The translations under genes and the position numbers were made by a program. This document shows, piece after piece, positions 17,223 to 26,009 of a stretch of DNA of 64,000 nt (position 1 is the stretch's first letter; each line of letters starts with the position of its first letter). The stretch spans positions 1 through 64,000 of the forward strand of contig JACKPV010000031.1 in NCBI GenBank assembly GCA_024233305.1, written 5' to 3'. Below the pieces are notes generated by a model. The model did no database searches, was not told the origin of the DNA, and saw only the letters and a program-made list of their open reading frames with translations. The stretch is from Verrucomicrobiales bacterium (GTDB taxonomy: Bacteria > Verrucomicrobiota > Verrucomicrobiia > Limisphaerales > J093).

Positions 17223-18406
17223 TCAACCGGGCCGAACCGGGACGAGAACGGCCAGAACACGAAGAACGCCCGGCCGATCACCTTGTACCGCGGAAAATCA
17301 CCCCACGCCCGGCCGTCATAGCTGTTCATGGTGTTGTCTCCAAAGGCCAGGTAGTGATCCGGACGCACCGTGAACTCCGCGTTGCCGTCCGGAAAGAACT
17401 CACCCACCGGCTGCCCGTTCGCGGTCCGGTTGTTGACGTGTCCCGAATACACGCTGTCCTTCGGCGGACCCTGGAAGTCGTACACCGCCTCGAATCCCGG
17501 CGTGGTTTTGTCCAGGCGTTTCCCGTTGATCCGCACGTGGCGGTCGTCCCCGACCTGCACCCGCTCGCCGCCGAGCGCGATGAGGCGCTTGATATAGTGG
17601 GTGTTCGCAATCAGCGGTTGCCCGTGATACTTGCGCAGCAACGGCTGGATCGCCACGGAGGAAAATACGATGATCTCGCCACGCGTCGGACGGCGGAAAT
17701 TATACGTGAACCGGTCGACGAACAGCCGGTCGCCGCTGCGCACCTTGAGGCGCAGCACGGTGTCGCCCTGGTTGAAGTGCTGGCCGGGGCGCACACCGCA
17801 GCCCCCGAGCAACTGGTCGGGCGGCCACCAGAAGGTATAGGTATCGGTGCCGACGCGGAAGGTGAGCACCCGCAGGAACCCGAGCAGGCGGCGTTCCGGT
17901 CCGATGCTGAGTTCACCTTCCGAATCCGTCTTCCATTCGTGGTAGCTGAACCCCCGGAACCAATCGACGAACCGCCCGAGGCGACCCGGCACCGCGGGAT
18001 CGGCGGCGGCCTTGAGATCGTAGACGACGTTCCCGAAAAGGGTCGGCTGGGCGGAGCCCGAGGGGATCTTCATCGGCTGGATGAAAAACGTGAACACCGA
18101 GAGGATGAACACGCCGGAGACGAGGAATTCCTTGATGTTCTCGCGCGCGCCGGCATGCGGATAGGGCTTCAACCACCTCCCGGCGGTTTCGTCCAGACTT
18201 TCGGCCGCGGCGGTGACGGCCGCCCGTCCGGTGGCGCCGGCGTAGGCGACGTCGAAGGCCGCCAGGCCGCCGGTCAACTCCGCGAGCGCCTTCTCGCCCA
18301 GGAGGTCGCGCTGCGAATTCAGGAGAAACCACACCTGTTTGCGCACGTCCGCCGCCTGCCGGAACGCGCGCGAGATCCACCATCGCCAGTTGCGCATAAG
18401 TCTCAT
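17213..18406 (-). CDS. lepB: Signal peptidase I, second tandem copy with an altered Ser box
   Basis: A 397-residue paralogue of the next gene in the operon. One membrane segment (FLVSGVFILSVFTFFIQP) leads into 'MKIPSGSAQPTLFGN', where Ser118 is the nucleophile; the usual Met of SGSMxPT is Ala here. The general base is Lys273 in 'THYIKRLIALGGERV', and box E is 'LAFGDNTMNSYDGRAWGDF'. All catalytic residues remain, so it should be active, but the changed S1-pocket neighbour may shift specificity. Its ATG overlaps the lepA stop in an ATGA arrangement, and its own end overlaps the following lepB. The N-terminal 85 residues are cytoplasmic and helical, unlike classical LepB. Confidence 0.92.
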   Translation of the reverse strand: MRLMRNWRWWISRAFRQAADVRKQVWFLLNSQRDLLGEKALAELTGGLAAFDVAYAGATGRAAVTAAAESLDETAGRWLKPYPHAGARENIKEFLVSGVFILSVFTFFIQPMKIPSGSAQPTLFGNVVYDLKAAADPAVPGRLGRFVDWFRGFSYHEWKTDSEGELSIGPERRLLGFLRVLTFRVGTDTYTFWWPPDQLLGGCGVRPGQHFNQGDTVLRLKVRSGDRLFVDRFTYNFRRPTRGEIIVFSSVAIQPLLRKYHGQPLIANTHYIKRLIALGGERVQVGDDRHVRINGKRLDKTTPGFEAVYDFQGPPKDSVYSGHVNNRTANGQPVGEFFPDGNAEFTVRPDHYLAFGDNTMNSYDGRAWGDFPRYKVIGRAFFVFWPFSSRFGPVEWW

Positions 18407-20193
18407 GCCTTGAGCACCGCGATGAACGCCTCCTGCGGAATGTTGACGTTGCCGATCGATTTCATCCGTTTCTTGCCTTCCTTCTGTTTCTCCAGGAGCT
18501 TGCGTTTTCGCGTGATGTCACCGCCGTAGCACTTGGCCGTGACATCCTTGCGAAAGGCCTTCACGGTTTCGCGCGCCACCACTTTGCCGCCGACCGCCGC
18601 CTGCACGGCGATGGAGAACTGCTGCCGCGGGATCACCTCCTTGAGCTTCGCCGCGAGGGCGCGGCCGCGGATCTCCGCCTTGGACCGGTGCACGATGCAG
18701 GAGAAGGCATCGACGCTCTCGCTGTTGACCATCATGTCGAGTTTCACCATGTCCGAAGCGACATAGCCGTCATGTTCGTAATCCATCGAGCCATACCCGC
18801 GGGTGATGCTCTTGATACGGTCGTGGAAGTCGATGAGGATCTCGTTCAACGGCACCCGGCAGATCATCATGACCCGGGTGGCATCCAGGGTCTCGGTATG
18901 ATCGAGGTTGCCCCGTTTTTCAGAAACGAGCGCGAGCATGTCACCGATATATTCGTTCGGACAGATGACGAACGCCTTCACCATCGGTTCCTCGATGACA
19001 TCAATGAAGGTCGGCTCGGGAAGGAAGGCCGGATTGTCGATCTCCTTCCATTCGCCCTTTGTCAACCGGACCCGGTAGATCACGCTCGGGTAGGTGGCGA
19101 TGATGTCCATGTCGTACTCGCGCCGGAGCCGTTCCTGGACGATCTCCATATGCAGCAGGCCGAGGAACCCGCAACGGAAACCGAAGCCGAGCGCGACCGA
19201 ACTCTCCGCCTGGTATTGGAAGGCGGAATCGTTGAGTTGGAGCTTGGCGAGATTGGTCTTGAGATGTTCGTAGTCCGCGGGGTTGATCGGATAGATCCCG
19301 CTGAACACCATCGGGTGGATTTCCTGGAATCCGGCCAGCGGACCCGCCGGCCGCCGGGCATCGAGCAGCGTATCGCCCATTTTGACGTCCGTCGGGCTCT
19401 TGAGATTGGCCGTGAAATAACCGGTCTCGCCCGCCACCAACCGGTCCCGAACGTAGGGCTTGGGGTTGAAGCTTCCGACCTCCTTGATCTCGATGGTGCG
19501 CCCGGAGTGATACAGCTTGGCCTGCACGCCGGCGGTAAGTTCGCCGGTGAACACCCGGATGTAGTTGACGACCCCTTTGTAGCTGTTGAAGACGGAGTCG
19601 AACACGAGGGCCTGGAGACTGTCCGCGCCGGTTAGCTTCGGCGCCGGCACCCGCTGCACGATGGCCTCGAGGATCTCCTCGATGCCGAGGCCTTCCTTGG
19701 CGCTGGCCGCGATGGCCTCCTCGCCGGGAATGGCCAGGATGTCCTCCAGTTGCCGGCGCACGAGGTCCACGTTGGCGTGGGGCAGATCGATCTTGTTGAT
19801 GACCGGGATCACCGTGAGGTTCTGCTTCATCGCCAGGTGGACGTTGGCGACGGTCTGGGCCTCGACTCCCTGGGCGGCGTCGATGATGAGCAGGGCGCCC
19901 TCGCAGGCGCTGAGGCTGCGGGAGACCTCGTAGGCGAAATCCACGTGACCCGGCGTGTCGATCAGGTTGAGTTCATACCGTTCGCCATCCCGGGCCTGGT
20001 AGTACATGGTCACGGGATGCGCCTTGATCGTGATGCCGCGCTCGCGTTCAAGGTCCATCGAATCGAGCAACTGGTTCTGCATCTCCCGGTCCGAAATCGT
20101 CCCGGTCCGGTGCAGCAGACGATCCGAGAGGGTCGTCTTCCCGTGGTCGATGTGCGCTATGATGCTGAAATTCCTGATTCGTTCTCTGTCCAT
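18403..20193 (-). CDS. lepA: Elongation factor 4, ribosome back-translocase GTPase
   Basis: Translational GTPase that re-mobilises stalled ribosomes and aids initiation or assembly under stress. The 596-residue length matches the family (599 in E. coli). G1 is 'AHIDHGKTTLSDRLLHRTG', G3 'DTPGHVDFAYE', G4 'NKIDLPHAN'; the LepA-specific C-terminal domain ends with 'KLLEKQKEGKKRMKSIGNV'. The frame remains open to 21048, but family alignment fixes the start at MDRERIRNFSIIAHID (20193). LepA is commonly linked to lepB in bacteria, as in the E. coli lepA-lepB operon. Here it heads a lepA-lepB-lepB operon with overlapping start and stop codons. Confidence 0.97.
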   Translation of the reverse strand: MDRERIRNFSIIAHIDHGKTTLSDRLLHRTGTISDREMQNQLLDSMDLERERGITIKAHPVTMYYQARDGERYELNLIDTPGHVDFAYEVSRSLSACEGALLIIDAAQGVEAQTVANVHLAMKQNLTVIPVINKIDLPHANVDLVRRQLEDILAIPGEEAIAASAKEGLGIEEILEAIVQRVPAPKLTGADSLQALVFDSVFNSYKGVVNYIRVFTGELTAGVQAKLYHSGRTIEIKEVGSFNPKPYVRDRLVAGETGYFTANLKSPTDVKMGDTLLDARRPAGPLAGFQEIHPMVFSGIYPINPADYEHLKTNLAKLQLNDSAFQYQAESSVALGFGFRCGFLGLLHMEIVQERLRREYDMDIIATYPSVIYRVRLTKGEWKEIDNPAFLPEPTFIDVIEEPMVKAFVICPNEYIGDMLALVSEKRGNLDHTETLDATRVMMICRVPLNEILIDFHDRIKSITRGYGSMDYEHDGYVASDMVKLDMMVNSESVDAFSCIVHRSKAEIRGRALAAKLKEVIPRQQFSIAVQAAVGGKVVARETVKAFRKDVTAKCYGGDITRKRKLLEKQKEGKKRMKSIGNVNIPQEAFIAVLKA

Positions 20194-20423
20194 CGCATCC
20201 TGTCCGGCCGCCCGCTCGCTCCCGCAAGGAACCCCTTGTCGCAAGTCAATCCGGGCGAACCATCTGCCGGGACAACGATAGTCGCGTCCCCGGGGCAGGA
20301 AAGCGGAAAGTGCGTCCCCCGGTCCGACGGCGCGTCCTTGGTGGCGGACCCCGGCCCTCCCCTGCCCTCGCGGCGAATCCTGGCATTCCCCTCCCCCCGG
20401 ATCGGGCGCTAGAATGCCGGCCT

Positions 20424-21110
20424 GTGACCGAACCCGTCCGTGACCCGGCTGAGAACGCCGTGCCCCGGCGATGGCGCAACCGATTGGACCGGTTGACCCG
20501 CCGATGGAGCATCGCGCTGGCGATGGCGGCCGGAGTGGATGATCCCGGCCTGGCGGAGCCGGTCCACGCGATCCTCCAGCGCTACGCCCTCGCCCTGCGC
20601 CGGGCCCTGCATGGTGCCGCCCACCCGCCGTCTGCGGGGGAACCCCGGATGCTGGAATTCCCCCAGGAGAACGCGGATCGGATGGCTCGTCGGGATGCCA
20701 CCGATTCCACCAACCGCACGACCCAGCCACGGCACCTCCCCCCCTCCCCTGCCCTTTGGCTGGCGCTCGGCGTGAATGACGAGGCAATCGTGCCAACGGA
20801 CGCCGCCGAACCCGCCCGCCTGCTCGCGCGGTTCTGCGCCCTGACCGGCGTTTCGCCGGACCACATCGGCGGGCAGGGCGCGCACCTGGCCGGGATTGCC
20901 TTTTACTGGGCGGTGTTCGCCCGCGTGGCCGGAGCCCGGGATCTGTCGCACGAACGGGCCACCGCGCTGTTGCGGGAACTCCGCGAATGCCGGGAACGCC
21001 TCGCGGCCTTCGTGAGCGAATCCGCTCCAGGGCTCCGCGCCAATGCAACGTCGTCGGGCAAATCCCGCCCCGCGATCCGGGCCCCGGGCCCGCCGGACGC
21101 TAAGCCGTAG
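20424..21110 (+). CDS. Hypothetical protein, helical
   Basis: A 228-codon frame with a GTG start (VTEPVRDPAENAVPRRWRN). Two helical blocks that look protein-like (WRNRLDRLTRRWSIALAMAA, then a second at residues 115-195 with 'WLALGVNDEAIVPTDAAEP' and 'HLAGIAFYWAVFARVAGARD') are separated by a Ser/Thr/Pro-rich linker. It is divergent from lepA, about 230 bases away. I recognise no family and no catalytic motif. Codon usage resembles that of neighbouring genes, which is why it is kept; the C-terminal 25 residues look disordered. It could be a lineage-specific regulator or an over-call. Confidence 0.45.
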   Translation: MTEPVRDPAENAVPRRWRNRLDRLTRRWSIALAMAAGVDDPGLAEPVHAILQRYALALRRALHGAAHPPSAGEPRMLEFPQENADRMARRDATDSTNRTTQPRHLPPSPALWLALGVNDEAIVPTDAAEPARLLARFCALTGVSPDHIGGQGAHLAGIAFYWAVFARVAGARDLSHERATALLRELRECRERLAAFVSESAPGLRANATSSGKSRPAIRAPGPPDAKP

Positions 21111-21124
21111 CGATGCGGTACTCG

Positions 21125-21258
21125 TAGCCGACGACGTGCAGTCGGCACATGACTCAGCGGTAACCGTGCAGTTGGATTCACCACGGATGGGCACTGATAT
21201 TGAGGGAACATGGATTTCGGCGCGGTCTGCACGCCGGCGGCTACCGCATGTTGAATCG
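21125..21258. repeat. Cluster of three dispersed repeat fragments upstream of dapF
   Basis: Three intergenic repeat pieces lie side by side. 21125-21149 (gtagccgacgacgtgcag, then tcggc) recurs inverted at 43406-43430. 21172-21208 (ttggattcaccacgga, then tgggcactgatattgaggg) is part of the 8263-8389 repeat. 21209-21258 (catggatttcggcgcggtc and onward) matches 38473-38519. The mosaic suggests repeated insertion or recombination at this spot. Confidence 0.7.
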
Positions 21259-21379
21259 ACATGGATACGCTTGCTGCGGACAGCATTCCGCGGTGCGAGA
21301 AGGCTGGGATTCGCCCAGGGCGGGAGGCGGGCGGTGTTTTCCCTTTGAAGCTTTCGGACCTCCCGCTAACGTGTCCGCC

Positions 21380-22189
21380 GTGACGCTGGAGTTCACCAAG
21401 ATGAACGGGGCCGGGAACGACTTTGTGCTCCTGGACAACCGTTCGGGCGGGATCCGGCTGACCCGCGAACAGGTGACCCGAATCTGCCACCGGCAACGCG
21501 GCGTCGGCGCGGATGGTCTGTTGCTGCTCGAGCCGTCCCGCAGTGGCGAAGCGGATTGGGCCTGGACCTTCTTCAACAACGACGGGAGTGACGCGGCGAT
21601 GTGCGGCAACGGGGCGCGGTGTTTTGCGCGGTTTGTGCAGCGGCTCACCGGAACCACGGAGGCGCTGACGTTCGAGACCGGCGCCGGAGTGATCCGGGCG
21701 CGCTTCGACGGTCCGCTGGTCACGGTGGGCCTCACGCCACCGCGCGGGCTTCAGCTTGATATCGAAGTGCCGTTGCCGGAGGAGACACTTACCGTGCACA
21801 GTGTGGACACGGGCGTGCCTCACGCGGTGCTGATCGTGCCCGACGCCAGCCAAGCCCGCGTGCAGGCACTCGGCGCCGCGATCCGGTTTCATCCGCTGTT
21901 TGCCCCCGCCGGCACCAACGTCAACTTCGTCCAGACGCTCGCTCCCGACAGCATCCGCGTCCGCACCTACGAACGCGGTGTCGAGAATGAGACGCTGGCT
22001 TGCGGCACCGGGGTGACCGCGTCCGCCTTGATCTGCGCCCGGCGCGAGGGATTCAAATCTCCCGTGCAGGTGCGGGTGGCTGGCGGCGACCTCCTGCACG
22101 TGTCCTTCGACGAGCGGGACGGAGATTTCACGGACGTGCGCCTCACCGGTCCGGCCGATTTCGTCTTCACCGGTCGCATGGACTTTTGA
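21380..22189 (+). CDS. dapF: Diaminopimelate epimerase
   Basis: Converts LL- to meso-diaminopimelate, needed for lysine and for peptidoglycan cross-links. About 269 residues with the two-lobed fold. The opening 'FTKMNGAGNDFVLLDNR', the first catalytic Cys in 'DAAMCGNGARCFARF' and the second in 'ETLACGTGVTASALIC' are all intact, so the cofactor-free two-cysteine mechanism should work. GTG at 21380 places the start just before the conserved first strand; GTG at 21371 is also possible. It leads a dapF-dapA-dapB-folK run on the plus strand, with only 8 bases before dapA. Confidence 0.97.
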   Translation: MTLEFTKMNGAGNDFVLLDNRSGGIRLTREQVTRICHRQRGVGADGLLLLEPSRSGEADWAWTFFNNDGSDAAMCGNGARCFARFVQRLTGTTEALTFETGAGVIRARFDGPLVTVGLTPPRGLQLDIEVPLPEETLTVHSVDTGVPHAVLIVPDASQARVQALGAAIRFHPLFAPAGTNVNFVQTLAPDSIRVRTYERGVENETLACGTGVTASALICARREGFKSPVQVRVAGGDLLHVSFDERDGDFTDVRLTGPADFVFTGRMDF

Positions 22190-22197
22190 CCATTCTC

Positions 22198-23094
22198 ATG
22201 AGCTCCCGGAAGCCTCAGTTCGCAGGTACGTATACCGCCATCGTTACGCCCTTCGCCCAGGGCAAGGTGGATGAAACCGCCCTTGAGCGGCTCGTCCAGG
22301 CCCAGATCCGCGGCGGTGTCGATGGCATCGTCGCGGTCGGCACAACCGGCGAGTCGCCCACGCTGACCATGGACGAACATGTCCGTGTCATCGAGCTGTG
22401 CGTCAAACTCGCTCGCGGGCGCATCAAGGTGATCGCGGGGACGGGCGCCAACGCCACCGACGAGGCAATTCACCTCACCAAGGCCGCCGAACAGGTCGGC
22501 GCCGATGCCCAGTTGCACGTTGCCCCCTACTACAACAAGCCGACCCAGGAAGGGCTCTTTCAGCACTTTCACGCCGTGGCCCGGGCCACCAAGCTCCCGG
22601 TGTTGCTCTACAACATTCCGGGTCGCTGCGGCGTCGACGTGGCCGTCGAAACCGTGGATCGCCTGGCGCATGACAGCGTGAACATCGTGGGGATCAAGGA
22701 GGCGGGCGGGAATCCCGACCGGGTCAGCCAACTGCGCGCCAGGTTGGGAGTGAACTTCACGATCCTCAGCGGGGACGATGCCCTGACGCTGCCGTTCATG
22801 GCGGTGGGCGCGCACGGGGTCATCAGCGTGGCGTCGAACGTGGTTCCACGGGAAGTGTCGCGCATGGTGCAGGCCTTCGCGATGGGCAAGCCGGCGCTGG
22901 CCTTGAAGCTGCACGACAAGCTTCACCCGCTGTTCAAGGCGCTGTTTGTGGAAACCAATCCAGTGCCGGTCAAGGCGGCGCTGGCGATGCTCGGGCGGAT
23001 GGACGAGAGCGTGCGCTTGCCGTTGGTGGGAATCGGCGCCGCCAGCCGGGCCCAGCTCAAGTCGGCGCTCAAAGTGTGCGGGTTGCTCCGCTGA
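22198..23094 (+). CDS. dapA: 4-hydroxy-tetrahydrodipicolinate synthase
   Basis: Condenses pyruvate with aspartate semialdehyde, the first committed step toward diaminopimelate. 298 residues, a TIM barrel of normal length. Key residues are visible: the 'GTTGESPTLTMDEH' loop, catalytic Tyr in 'VLLYNIPGRCGVDV' and the Schiff-base Lys in 'NIVGIKEAGGN'. It sits between dapF and dapB, which confirms assignment among the many DapA-like aldolases. Spacing to dapB is 27 bases. Confidence 0.97.
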   Translation: MSSRKPQFAGTYTAIVTPFAQGKVDETALERLVQAQIRGGVDGIVAVGTTGESPTLTMDEHVRVIELCVKLARGRIKVIAGTGANATDEAIHLTKAAEQVGADAQLHVAPYYNKPTQEGLFQHFHAVARATKLPVLLYNIPGRCGVDVAVETVDRLAHDSVNIVGIKEAGGNPDRVSQLRARLGVNFTILSGDDALTLPFMAVGAHGVISVASNVVPREVSRMVQAFAMGKPALALKLHDKLHPLFKALFVETNPVPVKAALAMLGRMDESVRLPLVGIGAASRAQLKSALKVCGLLR

Positions 23095-23121
23095 GCCCGC
23101 CGACGATTCGCCGAACAGAGT

Positions 23122-23862
23122 ATGACGCGCGTTCTCATTCATGGCGCCAAGGGCCGTATGGGGCAGGCCTTGATCCGCTGTGCCGCCCCGTTGGACGAGC
23201 TCGAAGTCGTGGCCGCCATCGACCAGGGGGACGATCTCGCTGGCGCGTTGCCGGCTGCGGACGTCGTGGTGGACTTCAGCCTGCCGCACACCTGGCCGAT
23301 GTTGACCGGGCTTTGTGCCCGGCACGGCAAACCGCTCGTTTCCGGCACCACCGGCGCGAGCCCGGAGGAGCGGGCCGCGCTCGAAGCCGCCGGCAGTGTC
23401 GTCCCGATCGTTTGGGCGTCGAACTTCTCGACCGGCGTCAACACCCTCTTCTGGCTGACACGCAAAGCGGCGGAGATTCTCGGACCGGCCTTCGACCTCG
23501 AGGTGGTCGAGATGCACCATCGCCTCAAGAAGGACGCGCCCAGCGGCACGGCGACCACGTTGGCGGAGATTCTGGCCGAAACCCGCGGCGTGCAGCTCGA
23601 CCGGGCGGCGCGGCATGGACGGCGCGGGGTCGTGGGCGAGCGCACCGCGTCCGAGATTGGCGTGCATGCCCTCCGCGGAGGCGACGTGGTGGGGGACCAC
23701 ACGGTCATGTTCGCCGCCGCCGGCGAGCGCGTCGAACTGACCCACAAGGCCTCCAGTCGCGATACGTTTGCCAACGGGGCCTTGCGCGCCGCAGGCTGGG
23801 TCCTTGGTCGGCCGCCTGGCATTTATGACATGCAGGACGTGCTCGGCCTGCGCGCCGCCTGA
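23122..23862 (+). CDS. dapB: 4-hydroxy-tetrahydrodipicolinate reductase
   Basis: NAD(P)H-dependent reduction of the DapA product. 246 residues, slightly shorter than the E. coli enzyme. The Rossmann motif is 'VLIHGAKGRMGQALIRCA', the 'SGTTGASPEE' segment follows, and the catalytic His-His-Lys region is 'VEMHHRLKKDAPSGTA'. It completes a dapF-dapA-dapB block; no dapD, dapL or ddh gene lies in the window, so the pathway variant cannot be told from here. Confidence 0.97.
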   Translation: MTRVLIHGAKGRMGQALIRCAAPLDELEVVAAIDQGDDLAGALPAADVVVDFSLPHTWPMLTGLCARHGKPLVSGTTGASPEERAALEAAGSVVPIVWASNFSTGVNTLFWLTRKAAEILGPAFDLEVVEMHHRLKKDAPSGTATTLAEILAETRGVQLDRAARHGRRGVVGERTASEIGVHALRGGDVVGDHTVMFAAAGERVELTHKASSRDTFANGALRAAGWVLGRPPGIYDMQDVLGLRAA

Positions 23863-23910
23863 CCCACACGGAGTTCCCCGGTCATCCGAGGCCCGCGAAC
23901 CACTTTCCGG

Positions 23911-24450
23911 ATGAATCCGCGAACGGGCGCCGCCCACGGGAAAATCAACCTCGATCGGCACGCCGTCATCGCTCTCGGGGCCAACCTCGGTGATCCCGCG
24001 GCCACCGTTCAGGCGGCCTTCGCATCCCTGCGATCCCTTTCGGCGGCGTCCGTGCTGACCTCCTCACTGTGGCGCAGCGAACCCGTGGACTGCCCCCCGG
24101 GCTCGCCGCCGTTCATCAATGCGATTGCTGCCGTTGTGCCGCACACCGGGGAGACCCCCGAGTCGCTGCTGCGCCATTTGCAGGCGCTGGAGCGCGCGGC
24201 GGGGCGCCGACCGAAGATCGTGATGAACGAGGCCCGTCCGCTCGATCTGGACCTGATTGCCTTCCGTCGGGAAACCCGGAAGACGCCGGTCCTGACGCTG
24301 CCGCATCCCCGCGCCCATCAACGGGCGTTCGTGCTGGCGCCGTTGGTGGAGCTGGCGCCGGAACTGGTGATTCCCGGGCGGCAGGAAACCGTGGTGGCGT
24401 TACTGGGCGGCCTTCCGGCGGCAGTCCGGGCGGGAATCAGCCGCCTTTGA
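23911..24450 (+). CDS. folK: 2-amino-4-hydroxy-6-hydroxymethyldihydropteridine pyrophosphokinase
   Basis: Transfers pyrophosphate from ATP to the pterin precursor in folate synthesis. 179 residues including about 15 extra at the N-terminus. Signature parts are readable: 'VIALGANLGDPAATVQAAF', 'SLWRSEPVDCPPGSPPFINA', and 'ARPLDLDLIAFRRE', with the metal-binding Asp pair, then 'LPHPRAHQRAFVLAPLVEL'. It lies 48 bases after dapB on the same strand, probably in the same transcript. No folP or folB gene is adjacent. Confidence 0.95.
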   Translation: MNPRTGAAHGKINLDRHAVIALGANLGDPAATVQAAFASLRSLSAASVLTSSLWRSEPVDCPPGSPPFINAIAAVVPHTGETPESLLRHLQALERAAGRRPKIVMNEARPLDLDLIAFRRETRKTPVLTLPHPRAHQRAFVLAPLVELAPELVIPGRQETVVALLGGLPAAVRAGISRL

Positions 24451-24490
24451 AGACCACGCCCGGGCTTCGCTCGCCGGTCGGCATGATCAC

Positions 24491-24540
24491 TGTTTTCCCG
24501 AAGCGGTGCGCACGGAGTGACTCGACCTACCATCTGGCCC
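24491..24540. repeat. Dispersed repeat, GCGCACGGAGTGAC type, copy 1
   Basis: This stretch (gaagcggtgcgcacggagtg, then ctcgacctacca) matches 43617-43664, with about 80 percent identity by eye. It lies in the 200-base gap between the convergent folK and efflux-permease genes. No hairpin with a T-run is clear here. Confidence 0.65.
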
Positions 24541-24648
24541 AGGTCGGGCGCGCACTCCCCTGCGCGCCGCATGAGATCCCGCCCTCAGCCCATTGCGTCT
24601 TGGGACTTTCGGCCACGTGCGAGTCGTTCGGGATCTGGTGCTCTGAGC

Positions 24649-25998
24649 CTACTCGTAGCGCAGGGCCTCGATGGGATTCAGTCGGGCGGCCTTGAAGCCG
24701 GGGAACAGGCCGGCGATCACGCCGACAGCCGCGCTGAAGATGACGGCCACGATCAGGGCCAACGGCGTGATGACGGGAGCGTTGCCCGTGGGGGTGATGG
24801 ATTCGAGGATCTTCACCATGCCGTAGGAGGCGCCCACTCCCATGGCGGCGCCGAGCAGGGCGATGGCGAGGCTTTCGACCAGGACCTGCGAGAAGATGGC
24901 GAACGCGCTCGCCCCGACGGCCTTTCGGATGCCGATTTCGCGGATGCGCTCGTTGATGCTGGCCAGCATGATGTTCATGATGCCGATGCCGCCGACCAGC
25001 AGGCTGATCCCGGCGATCGTCCCGCCGCTGATGCGGGTGTTGCGAATCTGGGCGTTGATCTGGTCGAGGTTGTTTTCCTGGGTTTGGAACGTGAAATCCT
25101 CGATGCCACGGTGGGTCACCATCATGACATTGCGGGCCTGTTGCAGCGCCGGCTCCAAAATCGACAGGTCATGCACCTTGATGTCGATGTCCGATAACCG
25201 CCAGTCGGGAATGCCGTCGCGATCGCCGGCCGCCCGGAAGCGGATGTAGGCGGTGTTCAGCGGCATGTAGACCGTGTTGTTCTTCCGCCAGAAGGCCCAG
25301 TTCCGCCGGCCCCACCCGCGTTGCCGTTGCGGGCCCGCCTGTTGTTGCTGCGGCGCCTTCGCCCGCGCCTCGCGTTCGCGACGCTCTTCCTCGCTCTCGT
25401 AGTGGGTCAGCATCCCGACGATGGTGAACGGCTGGCCCCGGATTTGAATGATCTCCCCGAGCGGGATGATCTCGCGCCCGGCCTCCTCCGGAGATCCGAA
25501 CAACTCGTCGCGAATCCCCGTGCCGATCACGCAAACGGCCCGGGCTTCCTCCTCGTCGATGTCCGAGAAGAAGCGGCCGTGGGCCAGGGTGTGCAGATTC
25601 ATGTCCAGCACCGCCGGCCAGACGCCCACGCATTCGCCGGGCCAGGTCGCCTTGTCGCCTCGCGAGACCACGGCGTCCACGCGCATTTCCGGCGAGACGA
25701 CCCGCACGAGGGGGGCGCTTTGCTTGAGGGTGATGACGTCGTACATCGTCCGGCCCGGCGCCTGATCGGCCAGGTGCTCCTGATCGGCGGGCACATCCTC
25801 TTCCCGAATGAGCACCTTGTCGGCGCCGCCCATCGCGACCATGGACTCCTTCATCCCGTTTTCCATGCCCTTGATCAAGGCGGACATGCCGACCAGGCTG
25901 GCCACGCCGAGGACGATGCCGAGCATGGTCAGCAGCGAACGGGCCTTGTGCGACCAGATCTCCTTCAGTCCCGCGACGATCGTGTTGAGCAGTTGCAT
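24649..25998 (-). CDS. MacB-like ABC transporter permease, second of two
   Basis: About 449 residues in the MacB/FtsX layout: an N-terminal membrane segment (MQLLNTIVAGLKEIWSHKAR, then LLTMLGIVLGVASLVGMSAL), a large periplasmic domain (about 60-320) and three C-terminal membrane segments (including AGISLLVGGIGIMNIMLASI). The periplasmic part has a Gln/Arg-rich insert (KAPQQQQAGPQRQRGWGRR). It follows a homologous permease by 11 bases, giving a pair that may form a heterodimer with the one ATPase of the operon. The frame extends upstream past 25998, but the conserved N-terminus sets the start. Likely substrates are peptides, lipoproteins or small toxic compounds. Confidence 0.9.
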   Translation of the reverse strand: MQLLNTIVAGLKEIWSHKARSLLTMLGIVLGVASLVGMSALIKGMENGMKESMVAMGGADKVLIREEDVPADQEHLADQAPGRTMYDVITLKQSAPLVRVVSPEMRVDAVVSRGDKATWPGECVGVWPAVLDMNLHTLAHGRFFSDIDEEEARAVCVIGTGIRDELFGSPEEAGREIIPLGEIIQIRGQPFTIVGMLTHYESEEERREREARAKAPQQQQAGPQRQRGWGRRNWAFWRKNNTVYMPLNTAYIRFRAAGDRDGIPDWRLSDIDIKVHDLSILEPALQQARNVMMVTHRGIEDFTFQTQENNLDQINAQIRNTRISGGTIAGISLLVGGIGIMNIMLASINERIREIGIRKAVGASAFAIFSQVLVESLAIALLGAAMGVGASYGMVKILESITPTGNAPVITPLALIVAVIFSAAVGVIAGLFPGFKAARLNPIEALRYE

Positions 25999-26009
25999 CG
26001 GCTCGGGAA

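Noticed and set aside
20194..21048. N-terminal extension of the lepA frame (285 extra codons)
   Set aside because: The extension overlaps a divergent gene candidate, is not protein-like, and the family N-terminus begins at 20193.
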